NCBI GenBank assembly: GCA_017436915.1
Contig: JAFSCE010000032.1
Coordinates: 1-64,000, forward strand
Direction: 5' to 3'
DNA length: 64,000 nt
Source of the DNA: Clostridia bacterium
GTDB lineage: Bacteria; Bacillota; Clostridia; Oscillospirales; Acutalibacteraceae
Shown here piece by piece: positions 16,177-25,814 of this stretch (the stretch's first letter is position 1; the number at the start of each line of letters is the position of its first letter). The notes under the pieces were generated by a model. That model ran no database searches. It was not told where the DNA came from and was given only the letters and a program-made list of their open reading frames with translations. Position numbers and translations under genes: made by a program.

Positions 16177-16429
16177 GTGAAAAATATGTGAAACACAGTG
16201 GAAAGTTTTTCACATTTTATAAACATTCCACTCACACGTTTCAACACGATGTTGAGATTAAAATATCTTTCACATTTTTCCCCGCAACGTTCCCCTTACT
16301 TTACACAAATCAAAATACCAAAATCTGCGGAAAATACGCACTATTTTAAACCTTTCAACAATTCCACAAAGACTACTAATTACTACTACTAAAGAAAGAT
16401 ATATTTTTATAAAAGAAAGGACGATCCTT
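16177..16429 (+). other. Probable origin of replication (oriC) between dnaA and dnaN
   Basis: This AT-rich, gene-free gap holds DnaA-box-like motifs: AGTGGAAAG (16197-16205), TTCCAC (16226-16231) and AATTCCACA (16360-16368). Four bases after the last box comes ACTACTAATTACTACTACTA (16372-16391). This matches the box-then-DnaA-trio arrangement of the Bacillus subtilis basal unwinding element, which also sits in the dnaA-dnaN gap. An AT-rich stretch follows (16391-16415). The consensus TTATCCACA is absent. Gene direction also switches in this area. Assignment rests on position and motif pattern, not on a computed skew. Confidence 0.75.
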
Positions 16430-17533
16430 ATGCGAATTACCTGTGCAAGACAATCCTTAGTCGATGCTGTGAATAATGTGCAAAGAGGTGTCGCATCTAA
16501 ATCTGCTTTGCCGGCACTGGAAGGCATTTTACTCAAAGCGTCTGCATCTTCCTTATTTTTAGCAGGATACGATATGGAACTCGGTATTACCACGACCATT
16601 GAGGCCGATGTTGAAGAAGCCGGTGAATTGGTACTGACCGCGAAATTGTTTTCTGAAATTATTCGCAAATTACCGGAAGAAGAAATTACGATTGTTTCCA
16701 ACGATCGTAATAATACCGTTATCCGCAGCGGTAATTCGGAATTTACCATCATGGGTTTTTCCTCGGCCGATTATCCGGAATTACCTACCATCAATGACGG
16801 CGCCGCGCTTACCATGCAACAAAACGTGCTGAAAAGCATGATTCGTCAAACGTTGTTTGCGGTGGCACAGACCGATACCCGCCCGATCCATACCGGTGTG
16901 CAGTTTGAAATTGCAGATAACACGTTGCGTTTGGTTGCGGTAGACGGATCTCGTTTGGCAATGCGTTGTGAAGAAATCAAGAGCAGCGAAACTTTACAAT
17001 TTGTGGTACCCGGCAAGACGTTAAGCGAAGTTCTTAAACTTTTAAGTGATGAAGAGGAACCGTTGTACGTAACGGTTGGTTCTCGCCACATTATTATGGA
17101 AATCGGCGGTTATTCGGTGTTTTCTCGTTTGCTGGAAGGTGACTTTTTGCCGTATCGAAAAGCGATTCCGGTACAAACGACTACAAAGATCCGTGTGAAG
17201 ACCCGCGAAATGATTGACGCCGTTGACCGCGCCTCGCTGGTGATCAGCGACCGTATTAAATCTCCGTTGATCTGCCGCTTTAAGGACGATCAGATTTATC
17301 TTTCTTGTATTACGGCACTCGGTAGTGTAAACGAAATTTTGTCAGTCGGCATGGAAGGTCGTCCGGAAGAAATGGGCTTTAACTGCCGTTTCTTGTTAGA
17401 CGCTTTACGTAATACCGAAAGCGATGAAATTTTGATCGAGCTCAACGGTGCACAAGCCCCGATGAAAATTATTCCGACCTCCGGCGAAAATTTCTTATTC
17501 TTGGTATTGCCGGTTAAATTAAAACGCGTATGA
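16430..17533 (+). CDS. dnaN: DNA polymerase III subunit beta (sliding clamp)
   Basis: Ring-shaped clamp (367 aa, normal length) that holds DNA polymerase III and many repair factors on DNA. Three successive clamp folds of about 120 residues are present. The N-terminus (MRITCARQSLVDAVNNVQRGV) and the C-terminal peptide-binding pocket ending (LVLPVKLKRV) are typical. A GAAAGGACG site precedes the ATG. The stop codon overlaps the start of the yaaA-like gene. It follows the probable origin directly. Confidence 0.97.
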   Translation: MRITCARQSLVDAVNNVQRGVASKSALPALEGILLKASASSLFLAGYDMELGITTTIEADVEEAGELVLTAKLFSEIIRKLPEEEITIVSNDRNNTVIRSGNSEFTIMGFSSADYPELPTINDGAALTMQQNVLKSMIRQTLFAVAQTDTRPIHTGVQFEIADNTLRLVAVDGSRLAMRCEEIKSSETLQFVVPGKTLSEVLKLLSDEEEPLYVTVGSRHIIMEIGGYSVFSRLLEGDFLPYRKAIPVQTTTKIRVKTREMIDAVDRASLVISDRIKSPLICRFKDDQIYLSCITALGSVNEILSVGMEGRPEEMGFNCRFLLDALRNTESDEILIELNGAQAPMKIIPTSGENFLFLVLPVKLKRV

Positions 17534-17733
17534 TAACGAAAATTCAAACTGATTTTATCCGATTGGATGCTTTATTAAAACTTGCCGGTGTTGCCGATAC
17601 GGGTGGGCAGGCAAAATGGATGATTCAAGACGGTACGGTATTGCTAAATGGTGAAGTTTGTACCCAACGCGGAAAAAAGATCCGCCCGGGTGATACCGTA
17701 ACGGTCGATGATATAACAATAACGGTCGAGTGA
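17530..17733 (+). CDS. yaaA: S4-domain RNA-binding protein (YaaA-like)
   Basis: A 67-aa protein consisting of one S4 RNA-binding domain: FIRLDALLKLAGVADTGG, QAKWMIQDGTVLLNGE, then RGKKIRPGDTV. Genes of this type sit between dnaN and recF across Firmicutes and are thought to bind ribosomal RNA or assembling ribosomes; exact function is uncertain. It overlaps dnaN by four bases (ATGA) and precedes recF by 13 bases, so all three are probably one transcript. Confidence 0.93.
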   Translation: MITKIQTDFIRLDALLKLAGVADTGGQAKWMIQDGTVLLNGEVCTQRGKKIRPGDTVTVDDITITVE

Positions 17734-17746
17734 GGCATTAATTAGT

Positions 17747-18847
17747 ATGCAGGTTTCCCGACTATCCTTTGAGGGATTTCGTAATTTAAAACCCGGCTGT
17801 TTTGAACCGCATCCCGGTGTCAATGTCATTGTGGGAGAAAATGCGCAGGGAAAAACAAATCTTTTGGAAGCCATTTGGTTATTTACCGGTACCAAGAGTT
17901 TTCGCTCTGCCAAAGATAGTGAATTGGTTGCGTTTGATTGTGACCAAAGCCGTCTTGAAATGAATTTTGAAGCCGGCGGGCGTGATCAACAAGCTGAGAT
18001 TACCATTCAAAATCGCCGCGTGGCAACGCTTAACGGAATCAAACAATCCTCTGCGGCAAAATTAGCGGGGGTGTTTTGCGGCATTGTGTTTTCGCCGGTG
18101 CATTTATCACTGATAAAAGGTGGTCCTGCCGAACGACGCCGTCTTATCGACGCCGCCTATTGTCAGTTGCGACCGACCTACGTAAAAACGTTATCGGAAT
18201 ATGCAAGAATTCTTGCACAGCGAAACGCCTTATGTAAAGCGCAAGATACCGGAGAAGCGGCCGCCGAAATGATGGATCTGTGGGATCGCCAATTAGCGCA
18301 AGCCGGCTGTCGTATTTTACACGCCAGACAACGGTATGTTCAGCGTATGGCAACCGTTGCGCGTAAAATTTATCAAGGGTTGTCCTCCGGAAAAGAGGCG
18401 TTCGACCTGCGATACGTTTCTACCGTTAATATTTTACCGGAAGAAACACCGGCAGAAATGGCGGCAAAACTGTATGAAGAACTGCGCCTGCATCGTCGTG
18501 CGGATTTTTCTGCCGGGTTTACCACTGTCGGCCCGCATCGGGACGATATGGAGGTTTATATTAACGGTATTTCCGCCCGTAGTTTTGGTTCGCAAGGGCA
18601 ACAACGCAGTGCGGTACTTGCTATAAAACTTGCCGAAGCGGCGTTGCTCGAGGAAGTGACGGGTGAAAAACCGATCGCGTTACTCGATGACGTGATGAGT
18701 GAATTGGATCACTCCCGTCAGGAATATATTTTAAATCATATTAAAGACTGGCAAGTATTTATTACTTGTTGTGATCCTGAACCGCTGAAAGCACTAAAGG
18801 ATGGACAAAAGATCTACGTAAAAAGCGGCGAACTTTCCACAAAATAG
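17747..18847 (+). CDS. recF: DNA replication and repair protein RecF
   Basis: SMC-like ATPase (366 aa) that helps load RecA at single-strand gaps. The Walker A motif is GENAQGKTNLLEAI (about residues 30-43). The ABC-type signature lies in RSFGSQGQQRSAVLAIKLA (about 278-296), and Walker B is PIALLDDVMSELD (about 306-318). All are intact. It lies in the conserved dnaA-dnaN-yaaA-recF order. The last codons form one arm of a 13-bp inverted repeat that continues into the gap before remB. Confidence 0.96.
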   Translation: MQVSRLSFEGFRNLKPGCFEPHPGVNVIVGENAQGKTNLLEAIWLFTGTKSFRSAKDSELVAFDCDQSRLEMNFEAGGRDQQAEITIQNRRVATLNGIKQSSAAKLAGVFCGIVFSPVHLSLIKGGPAERRRLIDAAYCQLRPTYVKTLSEYARILAQRNALCKAQDTGEAAAEMMDLWDRQLAQAGCRILHARQRYVQRMATVARKIYQGLSSGKEAFDLRYVSTVNILPEETPAEMAAKLYEELRLHRRADFSAGFTTVGPHRDDMEVYINGISARSFGSQGQQRSAVLAIKLAEAALLEEVTGEKPIALLDDVMSELDHSRQEYILNHIKDWQVFITCCDPEPLKALKDGQKIYVKSGELSTK

Positions 18848-18866
18848 TTACTGTTTGTGGAAAGTT
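18831..18866. repeat. 13-bp inverted repeat with two facing DnaA-box-like motifs
   Basis: AACTTTCCACAAA (18831-18843) and TTTGTGGAAAGTT (18854-18866) are perfect inverses separated by 10 bases. Each arm contains TTTCCACA. The recF stop lies at the end of the first arm and the remB ribosome binding site begins just after the second. There is no T run, so it is not a standard terminator. It could be a DnaA-binding pair or an RNA hairpin affecting remB translation. Confidence 0.65.
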
Positions 18867-18880
18867 TAAGGAGAGGCATT

Positions 18881-19144
18881 ATGTATTTACATATAGGGCA
18901 GGAAACGGTCGTACCGATGCGGGAAATTGTTGGGATTTTCGATATGGAAAACACGACGATCTCCAAAAATACGCGCGGCTTTCTAAATGAAGCCCAACGA
19001 AGCGGACGGGTAATTACCGTCGGTGATGACCTTCCAAAAAGTTTTGTGGTTTGCCAAAAAGGGGACGAGCCACCAACCGTCTATATTTCGCAGATATCCT
19101 GCGCAACTTTGTTAAAACGAGCCGAATCTTTCCGGTCAATTTGA
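18881..19144 (+). CDS. remB: DUF370 protein, RemB/YaaB-like regulator
   Basis: Small protein (87 aa) of the DUF370 family. In Bacillus the RemA/RemB (YaaB) members affect biofilm matrix genes; RemA binds DNA, while the role of RemB is less clear. The family start MYLHIGQETVVPMREIVGIF and the conserved mid section (FVVCQKGDEPPTVYISQISCATL) are present. The ATG at 18881 follows AAGGAGAGG; an upstream in-frame start lies within the inverted repeat and is unlikely. It occupies the usual place between recF and gyrB. Confidence 0.9.
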   Translation: MYLHIGQETVVPMREIVGIFDMENTTISKNTRGFLNEAQRSGRVITVGDDLPKSFVVCQKGDEPPTVYISQISCATLLKRAESFRSI

Positions 19145-19163
19145 GTGAATGAGAGGTACTGAA

Positions 19164-21110
19164 ATGGATCAGAATTTAGAAAATGAAATGACCCGCCCCG
19201 ACAGTGAGGTCTATGACGAAAGTCAAATACAGGTTTTAGAGGGGCTGGAAGCCGTTCGTAAGCGTCCCGGCATGTATATCGGATCAACAGGACCGCGCGG
19301 ATTGCACCATCTGGTATATGAGATCGTGGATAACTCCATTGACGAGGCGTTGGCCGGTTTTTGTACCCACATTGAGGTGGATATTTTACCGGGTAACGTT
19401 ATCTCCGTGCGCGATAACGGCCGTGGTATTCCGGTTGGTATTAATGAAAAACTCGGTATTCCGACCGTAACGGTCGTATTGACCGTGTTGCACGCGGGCG
19501 GTAAATTCGGCGGAAGCGGCTATAAGGTATCGGGCGGTCTGCACGGTGTTGGTTCATCAGTTGTTAACGCGCTTTCCGAGTGGTTAGAGGTTGAAATTTC
19601 CCGTGAGGGCAAAGTGTTTGCTCAGCGGTTTGAACGCGGTGTGGCAACTTCCGATTTAACGGTGATCGGCACGTCCGATTGCGACGGTACGCTGATTCGC
19701 TTTAAGGCAGATGCTGAAATTTTCAGCGAAACCACCGAATACGAGTTTGAAGTACTGCAAAAGCGTTTACGTGAACAAGCATTCCTTAATGCAGGTCTTA
19801 AGATTACGCTCACCGACATGCGTGACGAAGAAAACGTCGTGTCGCAGGAATATTGTTACGAAGGCGGTATATCCTCCTTCGTAGAATTTATGAACAAAAC
19901 GCGCGGCTATCAAGCGCTGCACGAAAACGTTGTGCATATGTCGCTTACCGACGGAGACTCGATTGCCGAAGTCGCGTTCCAGTATAACGATAGCTACAAC
20001 GAAAACATCATTTCGTTTGCCAACAACATTCACACGGTGGATGGCGGTACGCACGAAAACTCCTTCAAAAACGGCATTACGCGTATTCTTAACGATTACG
20101 CTCGCCGCCACAATATGCTAAAAGACGCGGATTCCAACCTGAAAGGTGACGATGTCCGCGAGGGCTTAACAGCGGTTATCAGCGTGAAGCTAAAAGACGC
20201 ACAGTTTGAAGGTCAGACCAAGGCAAAACTGGGTAATACCGCCATGGGTACGTTGGTCACCCAACTGCTGAACGAAAAATTAACGCCGTATCTGGAAGAA
20301 AATCCGGCGGTTGCCAAAGGCATTTTGGAAAAATCCATCAATGCTGCACGCGTACGTGAGGCGGCGCAAAAAGCCAGAGAACTCGCCCGTAAAAAGAGCG
20401 GACTTGCCTCCACCCGCATGCCGGACAAGTTGGCAGATTGTATCTGGAGCGATGCCGAGCGTACCGAGCTGTACATCGTTGAGGGTGATTCGGCTGGTGG
20501 TTCCGCGATCCAAGGTCGTGATCGCAACTTCCAGGCGATCTTGTCGATGTGGGGCAAAATGCTCAACGTCGAAAAGGCGCGGCTTGACAAGGTATACGGC
20601 AACGAAAAACTGATTCCGGTGATCGTGGCGCTCGGTTGCGGTATCGGTGACGATTTTGATCTGTCCAAACTGCGTTACGGTAAAGTCATTATCATGGCGG
20701 ATGCCGACGTTGACGGTGCGCACATCCGCACCTTGCTGCTGACGTTCTTCTTCCGTTACATGCGTCCGCTTATTGAAGAAGGCCACGTGTATATTGCGCA
20801 ACCGCCGCTGTTTAAGGTATCCAAAGGCAAGCAGGTGCGGTATGCGTTCTCCGATGAAGAACGTGACCGTTACATTGAAGAGCTCGGCGGCAACACCGAT
20901 ATTCAGCGCTACAAAGGTCTTGGTGAAATGGACCCTGAACAGCTGTGGGAAACCACGATGGATCCGGCGTTCCGCACTATGCTGAAAGTAGAATTATCCG
21001 ATGCGATCGCGGCGGACGAAACCTTCACCATCCTAATGGGTGATAAGGTCGAACCGCGCCGTGACTTTATTGAAAAGAACGCGAAATACGTGTCCAATCT
21101 TGATATCTAA
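19164..21110 (+). CDS. gyrB: DNA gyrase subunit B
   Basis: ATPase subunit (648 aa) of gyrase, which introduces negative supercoils. The GHKL ATPase domain shows [22 protein letters not shown] and [15 protein letters not shown]. The TOPRIM domain has EGDSAGGSA and [12 protein letters not shown], and the C-terminal [20 protein letters not shown] is typical. I took the ATG at 19164, preceded by GAGAGG, over the ATG at 19149. The reading [19 protein letters not shown] near residue 20 is standard. It is separated from gyrA by two unrelated membrane genes. Confidence 0.97.
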   Translation: MDQNLENEMTRPDSEVYDESQIQVLEGLEAVRKRPGMYIGSTGPRGLHHLVYEIVDNSIDEALAGFCTHIEVDILPGNVISVRDNGRGIPVGINEKLGIPTVTVVLTVLHAGGKFGGSGYKVSGGLHGVGSSVVNALSEWLEVEISREGKVFAQRFERGVATSDLTVIGTSDCDGTLIRFKADAEIFSETTEYEFEVLQKRLREQAFLNAGLKITLTDMRDEENVVSQEYCYEGGISSFVEFMNKTRGYQALHENVVHMSLTDGDSIAEVAFQYNDSYNENIISFANNIHTVDGGTHENSFKNGITRILNDYARRHNMLKDADSNLKGDDVREGLTAVISVKLKDAQFEGQTKAKLGNTAMGTLVTQLLNEKLTPYLEENPAVAKGILEKSINAARVREAAQKARELARKKSGLASTRMPDKLADCIWSDAERTELYIVEGDSAGGSAIQGRDRNFQAILSMWGKMLNVEKARLDKVYGNEKLIPVIVALGCGIGDDFDLSKLRYGKVIIMADADVDGAHIRTLLLTFFFRYMRPLIEEGHVYIAQPPLFKVSKGKQVRYAFSDEERDRYIEELGGNTDIQRYKGLGEMDPEQLWETTMDPAFRTMLKVELSDAIAADETFTILMGDKVEPRRDFIEKNAKYVSNLDI

Positions 21111-21121
21111 GGATGTTATCC

Positions 21122-22222
21122 ATGAACGACTCTTTCACCGAAGTGGAATATTTCGTCGATCTAAACCGTGAGGAATATGTCCGTTCACAAGAGATCCTCG
21201 CCGGTCGTGCGGGGAAGATGGCGCGCGGGATGCGCATAATGTCGCTGTTCATGCTGGCGGCGTGCGTTGTCATGGGAATAACGGATTTTCGGTATTCTAA
21301 CGGCATTGACTGGTCGCTTGTATCGCTGCTGGTGCTTTTGATCGGTTCGGAGTTGTGGATGATGCTGACGATGCCCGCACAATTGCGTCGGCGAAGCGAA
21401 GCGGCATACGATTCAACCGTTTACAACGGCTATGTGTTTTTCGGTACCGTGACGGTCGAAAGCGATGCGATCCGTAAGCGTACCGCCACCGCAACCACCG
21501 TAATTCCGTATGAACAATGTCGCGTGTATGCGGAAACTGCCGATATGATGATCTTTTGCGGAATGGATGGAAAATCCATCGTAATTCCTGCACGGTTTTT
21601 GAATGAGCGCACCGCTGAAGCCACACGGCAAGCGGCGCTTAAAAACGTTCCCCTCCCGCGGCAGATGTTGTTAGATAAACTCGTCCCCGGCATCGCAGAA
21701 GACGAAACGATTTCTCTTCCCAACCGGGAAACAACGGAAGACGTGTTGCTGACGGTAGAGGTGGACTATACCGACAACGAGATTGTCGGTATCGCTGCGG
21801 AGACCGCCATGGAGCGGTTTGTGGCGTCACTTCCGAGCAAATGTGTTCTCATGACGATGTTGGCTTCGCTTGGATATTTCATCTTCGCGATTAAACCACT
21901 CCCGCTATTTTTATCCGCGTTGTTGACTGCTTTTTTGGTATCGGTCATCAAAGCGCGAATTCGGATGCGGCGTGCTATCACACGCACCGAGCGCCGCGTT
22001 TGCAAGCTGCGGGTGGAATTTACCGGTTCGTATATTCTGCTCGTGGGCAAAGCGGATGGGATGCGCCCGTTACGGTTGCCGTGGTCACACGTTACCCGCG
22101 CCGTGAACTGCCGTGATACAGTAGAAATTTATACCGGTAAGGACCGACAGTTGTCGATTCCCAAGCGGTGTATTTCCGATTTTGAAGAATTGAGTGGTAT
22201 TGTAGACAGCCACCTAAGCTAA
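21122..22222 (+). CDS. YcxB-like membrane protein with duplicated architecture
   Basis: Membrane protein (366 aa) of unknown function whose layout resembles two YcxB-type units in tandem. Each half has a pair of hydrophobic helices (about residues 38-57 and 64-84; 239-258 and 261-278). Each pair is followed by a soluble beta-rich part that ends in an IPxR/K motif: KSIVIPARFL near 151-160 and QLSIPKRCISDFEEL near 343-357. That ending is characteristic of the YcxB-like C-terminal domain, which often reads V-x-I-P-K-R. Family assignment is by pattern recognition and not certain. The start at 21122 follows AAGGAT. It sits 11 bases after gyrB and is followed by a second protein of the same design. 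Confidence 0.75.
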   Translation: MNDSFTEVEYFVDLNREEYVRSQEILAGRAGKMARGMRIMSLFMLAACVVMGITDFRYSNGIDWSLVSLLVLLIGSELWMMLTMPAQLRRRSEAAYDSTVYNGYVFFGTVTVESDAIRKRTATATTVIPYEQCRVYAETADMMIFCGMDGKSIVIPARFLNERTAEATRQAALKNVPLPRQMLLDKLVPGIAEDETISLPNRETTEDVLLTVEVDYTDNEIVGIAAETAMERFVASLPSKCVLMTMLASLGYFIFAIKPLPLFLSALLTAFLVSVIKARIRMRRAITRTERRVCKLRVEFTGSYILLVGKADGMRPLRLPWSHVTRAVNCRDTVEIYTGKDRQLSIPKRCISDFEELSGIVDSHLS

Positions 22223-22241
22223 CCGTAAGGAGGAACGCCCG

Positions 22242-23285
22242 TTGGATAACTTTACTTCCGATTTGCCGCAACTGGTTGTGGCGGGGCGTTTTCTCACGGG
22301 ACAAGAGGAGGAGCGTTGGCAACGGACTCTGCATGATCCGGTTTCAAAGCTGCTTTGTGTGGTTTTGGGCGTGTTGCTCATTTTCTTTTCGATTCAAGCA
22401 GCGGGTGCTGCCACCCAAATCGATTGGCGGATTCCCTCATTGGTGGTCCCGTTAATGGCGGGTTGTTTATGGTTTTTAATTGCACGGGTATTGCGTGCCC
22501 GCCGTCGCAAACGACAGGCGCTTGAAAACGCTTGGTTGGAACGGTGGCAGGATCACCGCATGATCCGCGCGGGCAGTATGATCTCGTTGTACCGCGATCG
22601 TGCGGTATACAGCACGATGCGCGGCAGCAGCATCCTGCCGTACACGCAGGTTACGCACTGTGTTGAAAGTGTAGATGGTATTCTTCTTGGAGACGGTCAC
22701 GTTACCGTTTGTTTTCGTGGCGCTGACATGACGGCACAACAGCTGTTTGCCGTTCGCCGCTTTCTGCAGGAGCATGTCAGCCCATCGGTCTATCGTGTCA
22801 AAGAATCGGCGGTGCCCTTGCTCAGCGAACCGTTACCCAACGTGCGGTTTGCAAATTATGACACGGTCATTACCCGTGCTACCGTTATCCCGACAACGGA
22901 TAACCGGGACTTTCACGAATTGCTGGGCATAGTGTTGCCGCAGATGATTATCTACGGCTTGACTCCGGCATTAATGACAGCTTTAACACCGTGGCCGCTT
23001 CTCAATTGTGTGATCTTTTGCGGGGTGTTTATGCTGCTGGGTGCACTTATAACACACCTGGCTGTCCGCCTGAAAACCGGCAAACAAGGTGTGGTGCGGC
23101 TCGCCTTTACAAAAGAAGGCGTTGCCAAGCAGCAAAACGGCGCGGTGTCCTTTGCCGTGCGCGGCCGCTACCAAATGAATAAAAGCGAAGCCGGTGTAAC
23201 GGTGTTGTATGCGACCGGTGAACGATTGGATATTCCGTGGTCGGCGATCGAAGATCCCGACGCGTTAAACAGAGAACTCCCCTAA
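22242..23285 (+). CDS. Second YcxB-like membrane protein
   Basis: Membrane protein (347 aa) with the same plan as its upstream neighbour. Two hydrophobic pairs lie at about residues 36-56 and 64-82, and again around 225-270. Each is followed by a soluble segment (SMISLYRDRAVYSTMRGSSI and a final part ending RLDIPWSAIEDPD). Identity to the neighbour looks low, so this is an old duplication or two members of one family. The start is TTG at 22242, 8 bases after a strong AAGGAGG site. It is probably co-transcribed with gyrB and gyrA. Function unknown. Confidence 0.72.
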   Translation: MDNFTSDLPQLVVAGRFLTGQEEERWQRTLHDPVSKLLCVVLGVLLIFFSIQAAGAATQIDWRIPSLVVPLMAGCLWFLIARVLRARRRKRQALENAWLERWQDHRMIRAGSMISLYRDRAVYSTMRGSSILPYTQVTHCVESVDGILLGDGHVTVCFRGADMTAQQLFAVRRFLQEHVSPSVYRVKESAVPLLSEPLPNVRFANYDTVITRATVIPTTDNRDFHELLGIVLPQMIIYGLTPALMTALTPWPLLNCVIFCGVFMLLGALITHLAVRLKTGKQGVVRLAFTKEGVAKQQNGAVSFAVRGRYQMNKSEAGVTVLYATGERLDIPWSAIEDPDALNRELP

Positions 23286-23312
23286 ATTGGTTCTGATAAA
23301 GGAGACAAAACA

Positions 23313-25814
23313 ATGGATGAGCAAATGACGGTACAGAACAACAAACTGATCAATGTCGATCTTGAAAAAGAGATGCGTAAAAGCTTCCTCGAGTATTCGA
23401 TGTCGGTCATCGTCGCGCGTGCGCTGCCGGATGTGCGTGACGGCTTAAAACCCGTGCATCGTCGTATTCTGTATACGATGCACGAGGATGGCTTTACGCC
23501 CGATAAGGCGCACCGTAAATGTGCGACCACGGTCGGTGACGTGTTGGGTCACTATCATCCGCACGGTGACGCGTCCGTTTACGATGCACTTGTGCGTATG
23601 GCGCAGGATTTCTCACTGCGGTATCCGCTCATTGACGGTCACGGTAACTTCGGTTCCATCGACGGCCACCCCGCCGCTGCCTACCGTTATACCGAGGCGC
23701 GCATGAGCAAGATGGCGCTGGATATGCTCGCAGATATCGAAAAAGAAACGGTAAACTTCGTGCCGAACTTTGACGATACCACCGAGGAGCCGGAGGTTCT
23801 GCCGTCTCGTTTCCCCAACCTGCTCGTGAATGGCTCGGTGGGTATTGCGGTCGGTATGGCAACCAATATTCCGCCGCACAACCTGCGTGAGGTCGTGGAC
23901 GGTATTTGCCTGCTCATTGACAACCCCGAAGCCGGTATGCCGGAGATCATGGATTGCATCAAAGGCCCCGATTTCCCGACCGGCGGTGTTATCATGGGCT
24001 ATTCCGGTATTCGTGCCGCCTATGCGACGGGTCGCGGCCGTATCATCGTGCGCGCCAAGACCGAGATCGAAGAGCACAACGATCGTTTCCGCATCATTGT
24101 GTCCGAGATCCCCTATCAGGTAAACAAATTAAATCTTGTCAAATCCATCATTGAGTTGGCAGATGAAAAACGCATCGAGGGTATCCGTGACGTCGTTGAC
24201 CATTCCAGTCGTGAGGGTATGCGCATTGTCATTGATCTGAAAAAGGATGCTAATCCGCAGGTCGTGCTCAACCAGTTGTTTGCGTACACGCAAATGCAGG
24301 TCACGTTCGGTGCGATCATGCTGTCTCTTGTCAACGGTGTGCCGCGCATTCTCACACTCAAGGAGATGCTCGAGGAATATATCAAGTTCCAGTGCGAGGT
24401 CATCACCCGCCGCACCACCTTTGATCTGCGCAAGGCAAAAGAGCGCGAACACATCGTGGAAGCGCTCAAGGTCGCTGTGGATTTCATCGACGAGGTTATT
24501 GCCATCATCCGCGGATCCTTGGATACCGCGGATGCCAAGCAAAAACTTATGGAACGTTTTGGCTTTGACGATGTTCAGGCAGAAGCCATCGTGCAGATGC
24601 GCTTGCGTCAGTTGTCGGGATTAGAGCGCCAGAAGATCGAGGATGAACTCGCCGCTCTGCGTCAACGAATTGCGGAGCTGCAGAGCATTCTTGAGGACGA
24701 GATGAAAGTAAAAGCCCTCGTAAAAGAGGAATGCCTCAAACTGCGTGACAAATACGGTGACGATCGCCGCACCGAGATCTCGATGGTCTCCGGCGAGGTG
24801 GATATTGAAGACCTCATTCCGGTGGAGGAATGTGTGCTCACCATGTCCCAGCGCGGCTACATCAAGCGTCAGCCGGTGGACGTGTATAAGGCACAGCGTC
24901 GCGGCGGCCGTGGCATCAAGGGTATGACCACCCGCGAGGAAGACGTCACCGAAACGATGTTCTTGTGCTCCAGCCACGATATCGTGATGTTCTTTACCTC
25001 GGCCGGTCGTGTATATCGCCTGAAGTGTTACGAGGTGCCGGAAGGCAGCCGTACCTCCAAGGGTATGAACATAATCAATCTGTTGCCGCTGACCGGTGAT
25101 GAAAAGGTCACCGCCATGATCCGTGTTACGGAATTTGAAGACGACAAGTATCTGTGTATGGTCACTCGCCGCGGCGTTATTAAACGTACCCGCCTTAACG
25201 CGTACAGCAATGCCCGCAAGAGCGGTTTGATCGCGGTTGACCTCGATGAGGGCGATGAGCTCGCGTGGGTGCACGTGACCGACGGGTATCAGAAATTGCT
25301 GGTCGGTACGCGTAAAGGTATGGCGATCTGCTTCGATGAAAACGATGCGCGCGTGGTGGGCCGTACTGCCCGCGGCGTGAAAGCCATCACACTCAGTGAG
25401 GACGACGAGGTCGTCGGTATGGCGATCCGTGACGATAACAATCTGTTGCTTACCGTTACCGAAACCGGTTACGGTCGACTCAGTGAATTCGCTGATTACC
25501 GTGTACAGTCCCGTGGCGGTAAAGGTCTTACCAACTATCACACCGAGGAATACGGCGATGTTGCCGCGATCCGCATGGTGAGTGTAGACGACGATATCAT
25601 CCTCATTTCCTCCGGCGGTATCATTATCCGCTTGGCGGCAGAAGAGATTCGTCAGTGCCGCCGTCCGTCTAAGGGCGTACGCGTCATGCGCGTGGAAGAA
25701 GGTACGCGTATCGTGTCGCTGGCGAACGTGCCGCACGAGGATGAGGCGGAAGTCGAGGACGGCGAAACGTCCGTTCCCGCAGAGGAAACACCCGCCGAGT
25801 CGCAGGGTGAATAA
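23313..25814 (+). CDS. gyrA: DNA gyrase subunit A
   Basis: DNA cleavage and religation subunit (833 aa) of gyrase. The winged-helix region is intact, with the active-site Tyr at about 126 in AYRYTEARM. The quinolone-determining region reads HPHGDASVYDALVRMAQ, so the position of E. coli Ser83 is Ala87, with Ser at the next position and Asp91 retained. The coiled coil follows. The C-terminal beta-pinwheel starts after the GyrA box AQRRGGRG, which confirms a gyrase and not topoisomerase IV. The acidic tail is about 30 residues long. The stop codon overlaps the mnmE start by one base. Confidence 0.97.
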   Translation: MDEQMTVQNNKLINVDLEKEMRKSFLEYSMSVIVARALPDVRDGLKPVHRRILYTMHEDGFTPDKAHRKCATTVGDVLGHYHPHGDASVYDALVRMAQDFSLRYPLIDGHGNFGSIDGHPAAAYRYTEARMSKMALDMLADIEKETVNFVPNFDDTTEEPEVLPSRFPNLLVNGSVGIAVGMATNIPPHNLREVVDGICLLIDNPEAGMPEIMDCIKGPDFPTGGVIMGYSGIRAAYATGRGRIIVRAKTEIEEHNDRFRIIVSEIPYQVNKLNLVKSIIELADEKRIEGIRDVVDHSSREGMRIVIDLKKDANPQVVLNQLFAYTQMQVTFGAIMLSLVNGVPRILTLKEMLEEYIKFQCEVITRRTTFDLRKAKEREHIVEALKVAVDFIDEVIAIIRGSLDTADAKQKLMERFGFDDVQAEAIVQMRLRQLSGLERQKIEDELAALRQRIAELQSILEDEMKVKALVKEECLKLRDKYGDDRRTEISMVSGEVDIEDLIPVEECVLTMSQRGYIKRQPVDVYKAQRRGGRGIKGMTTREEDVTETMFLCSSHDIVMFFTSAGRVYRLKCYEVPEGSRTSKGMNIINLLPLTGDEKVTAMIRVTEFEDDKYLCMVTRRGVIKRTRLNAYSNARKSGLIAVDLDEGDELAWVHVTDGYQKLLVGTRKGMAICFDENDARVVGRTARGVKAITLSEDDEVVGMAIRDDNNLLLTVTETGYGRLSEFADYRVQSRGGKGLTNYHTEEYGDVAAIRMVSVDDDIILISSGGIIIRLAAEEIRQCRRPSKGVRVMRVEEGTRIVSLANVPHEDEAEVEDGETSVPAEETPAESQGE

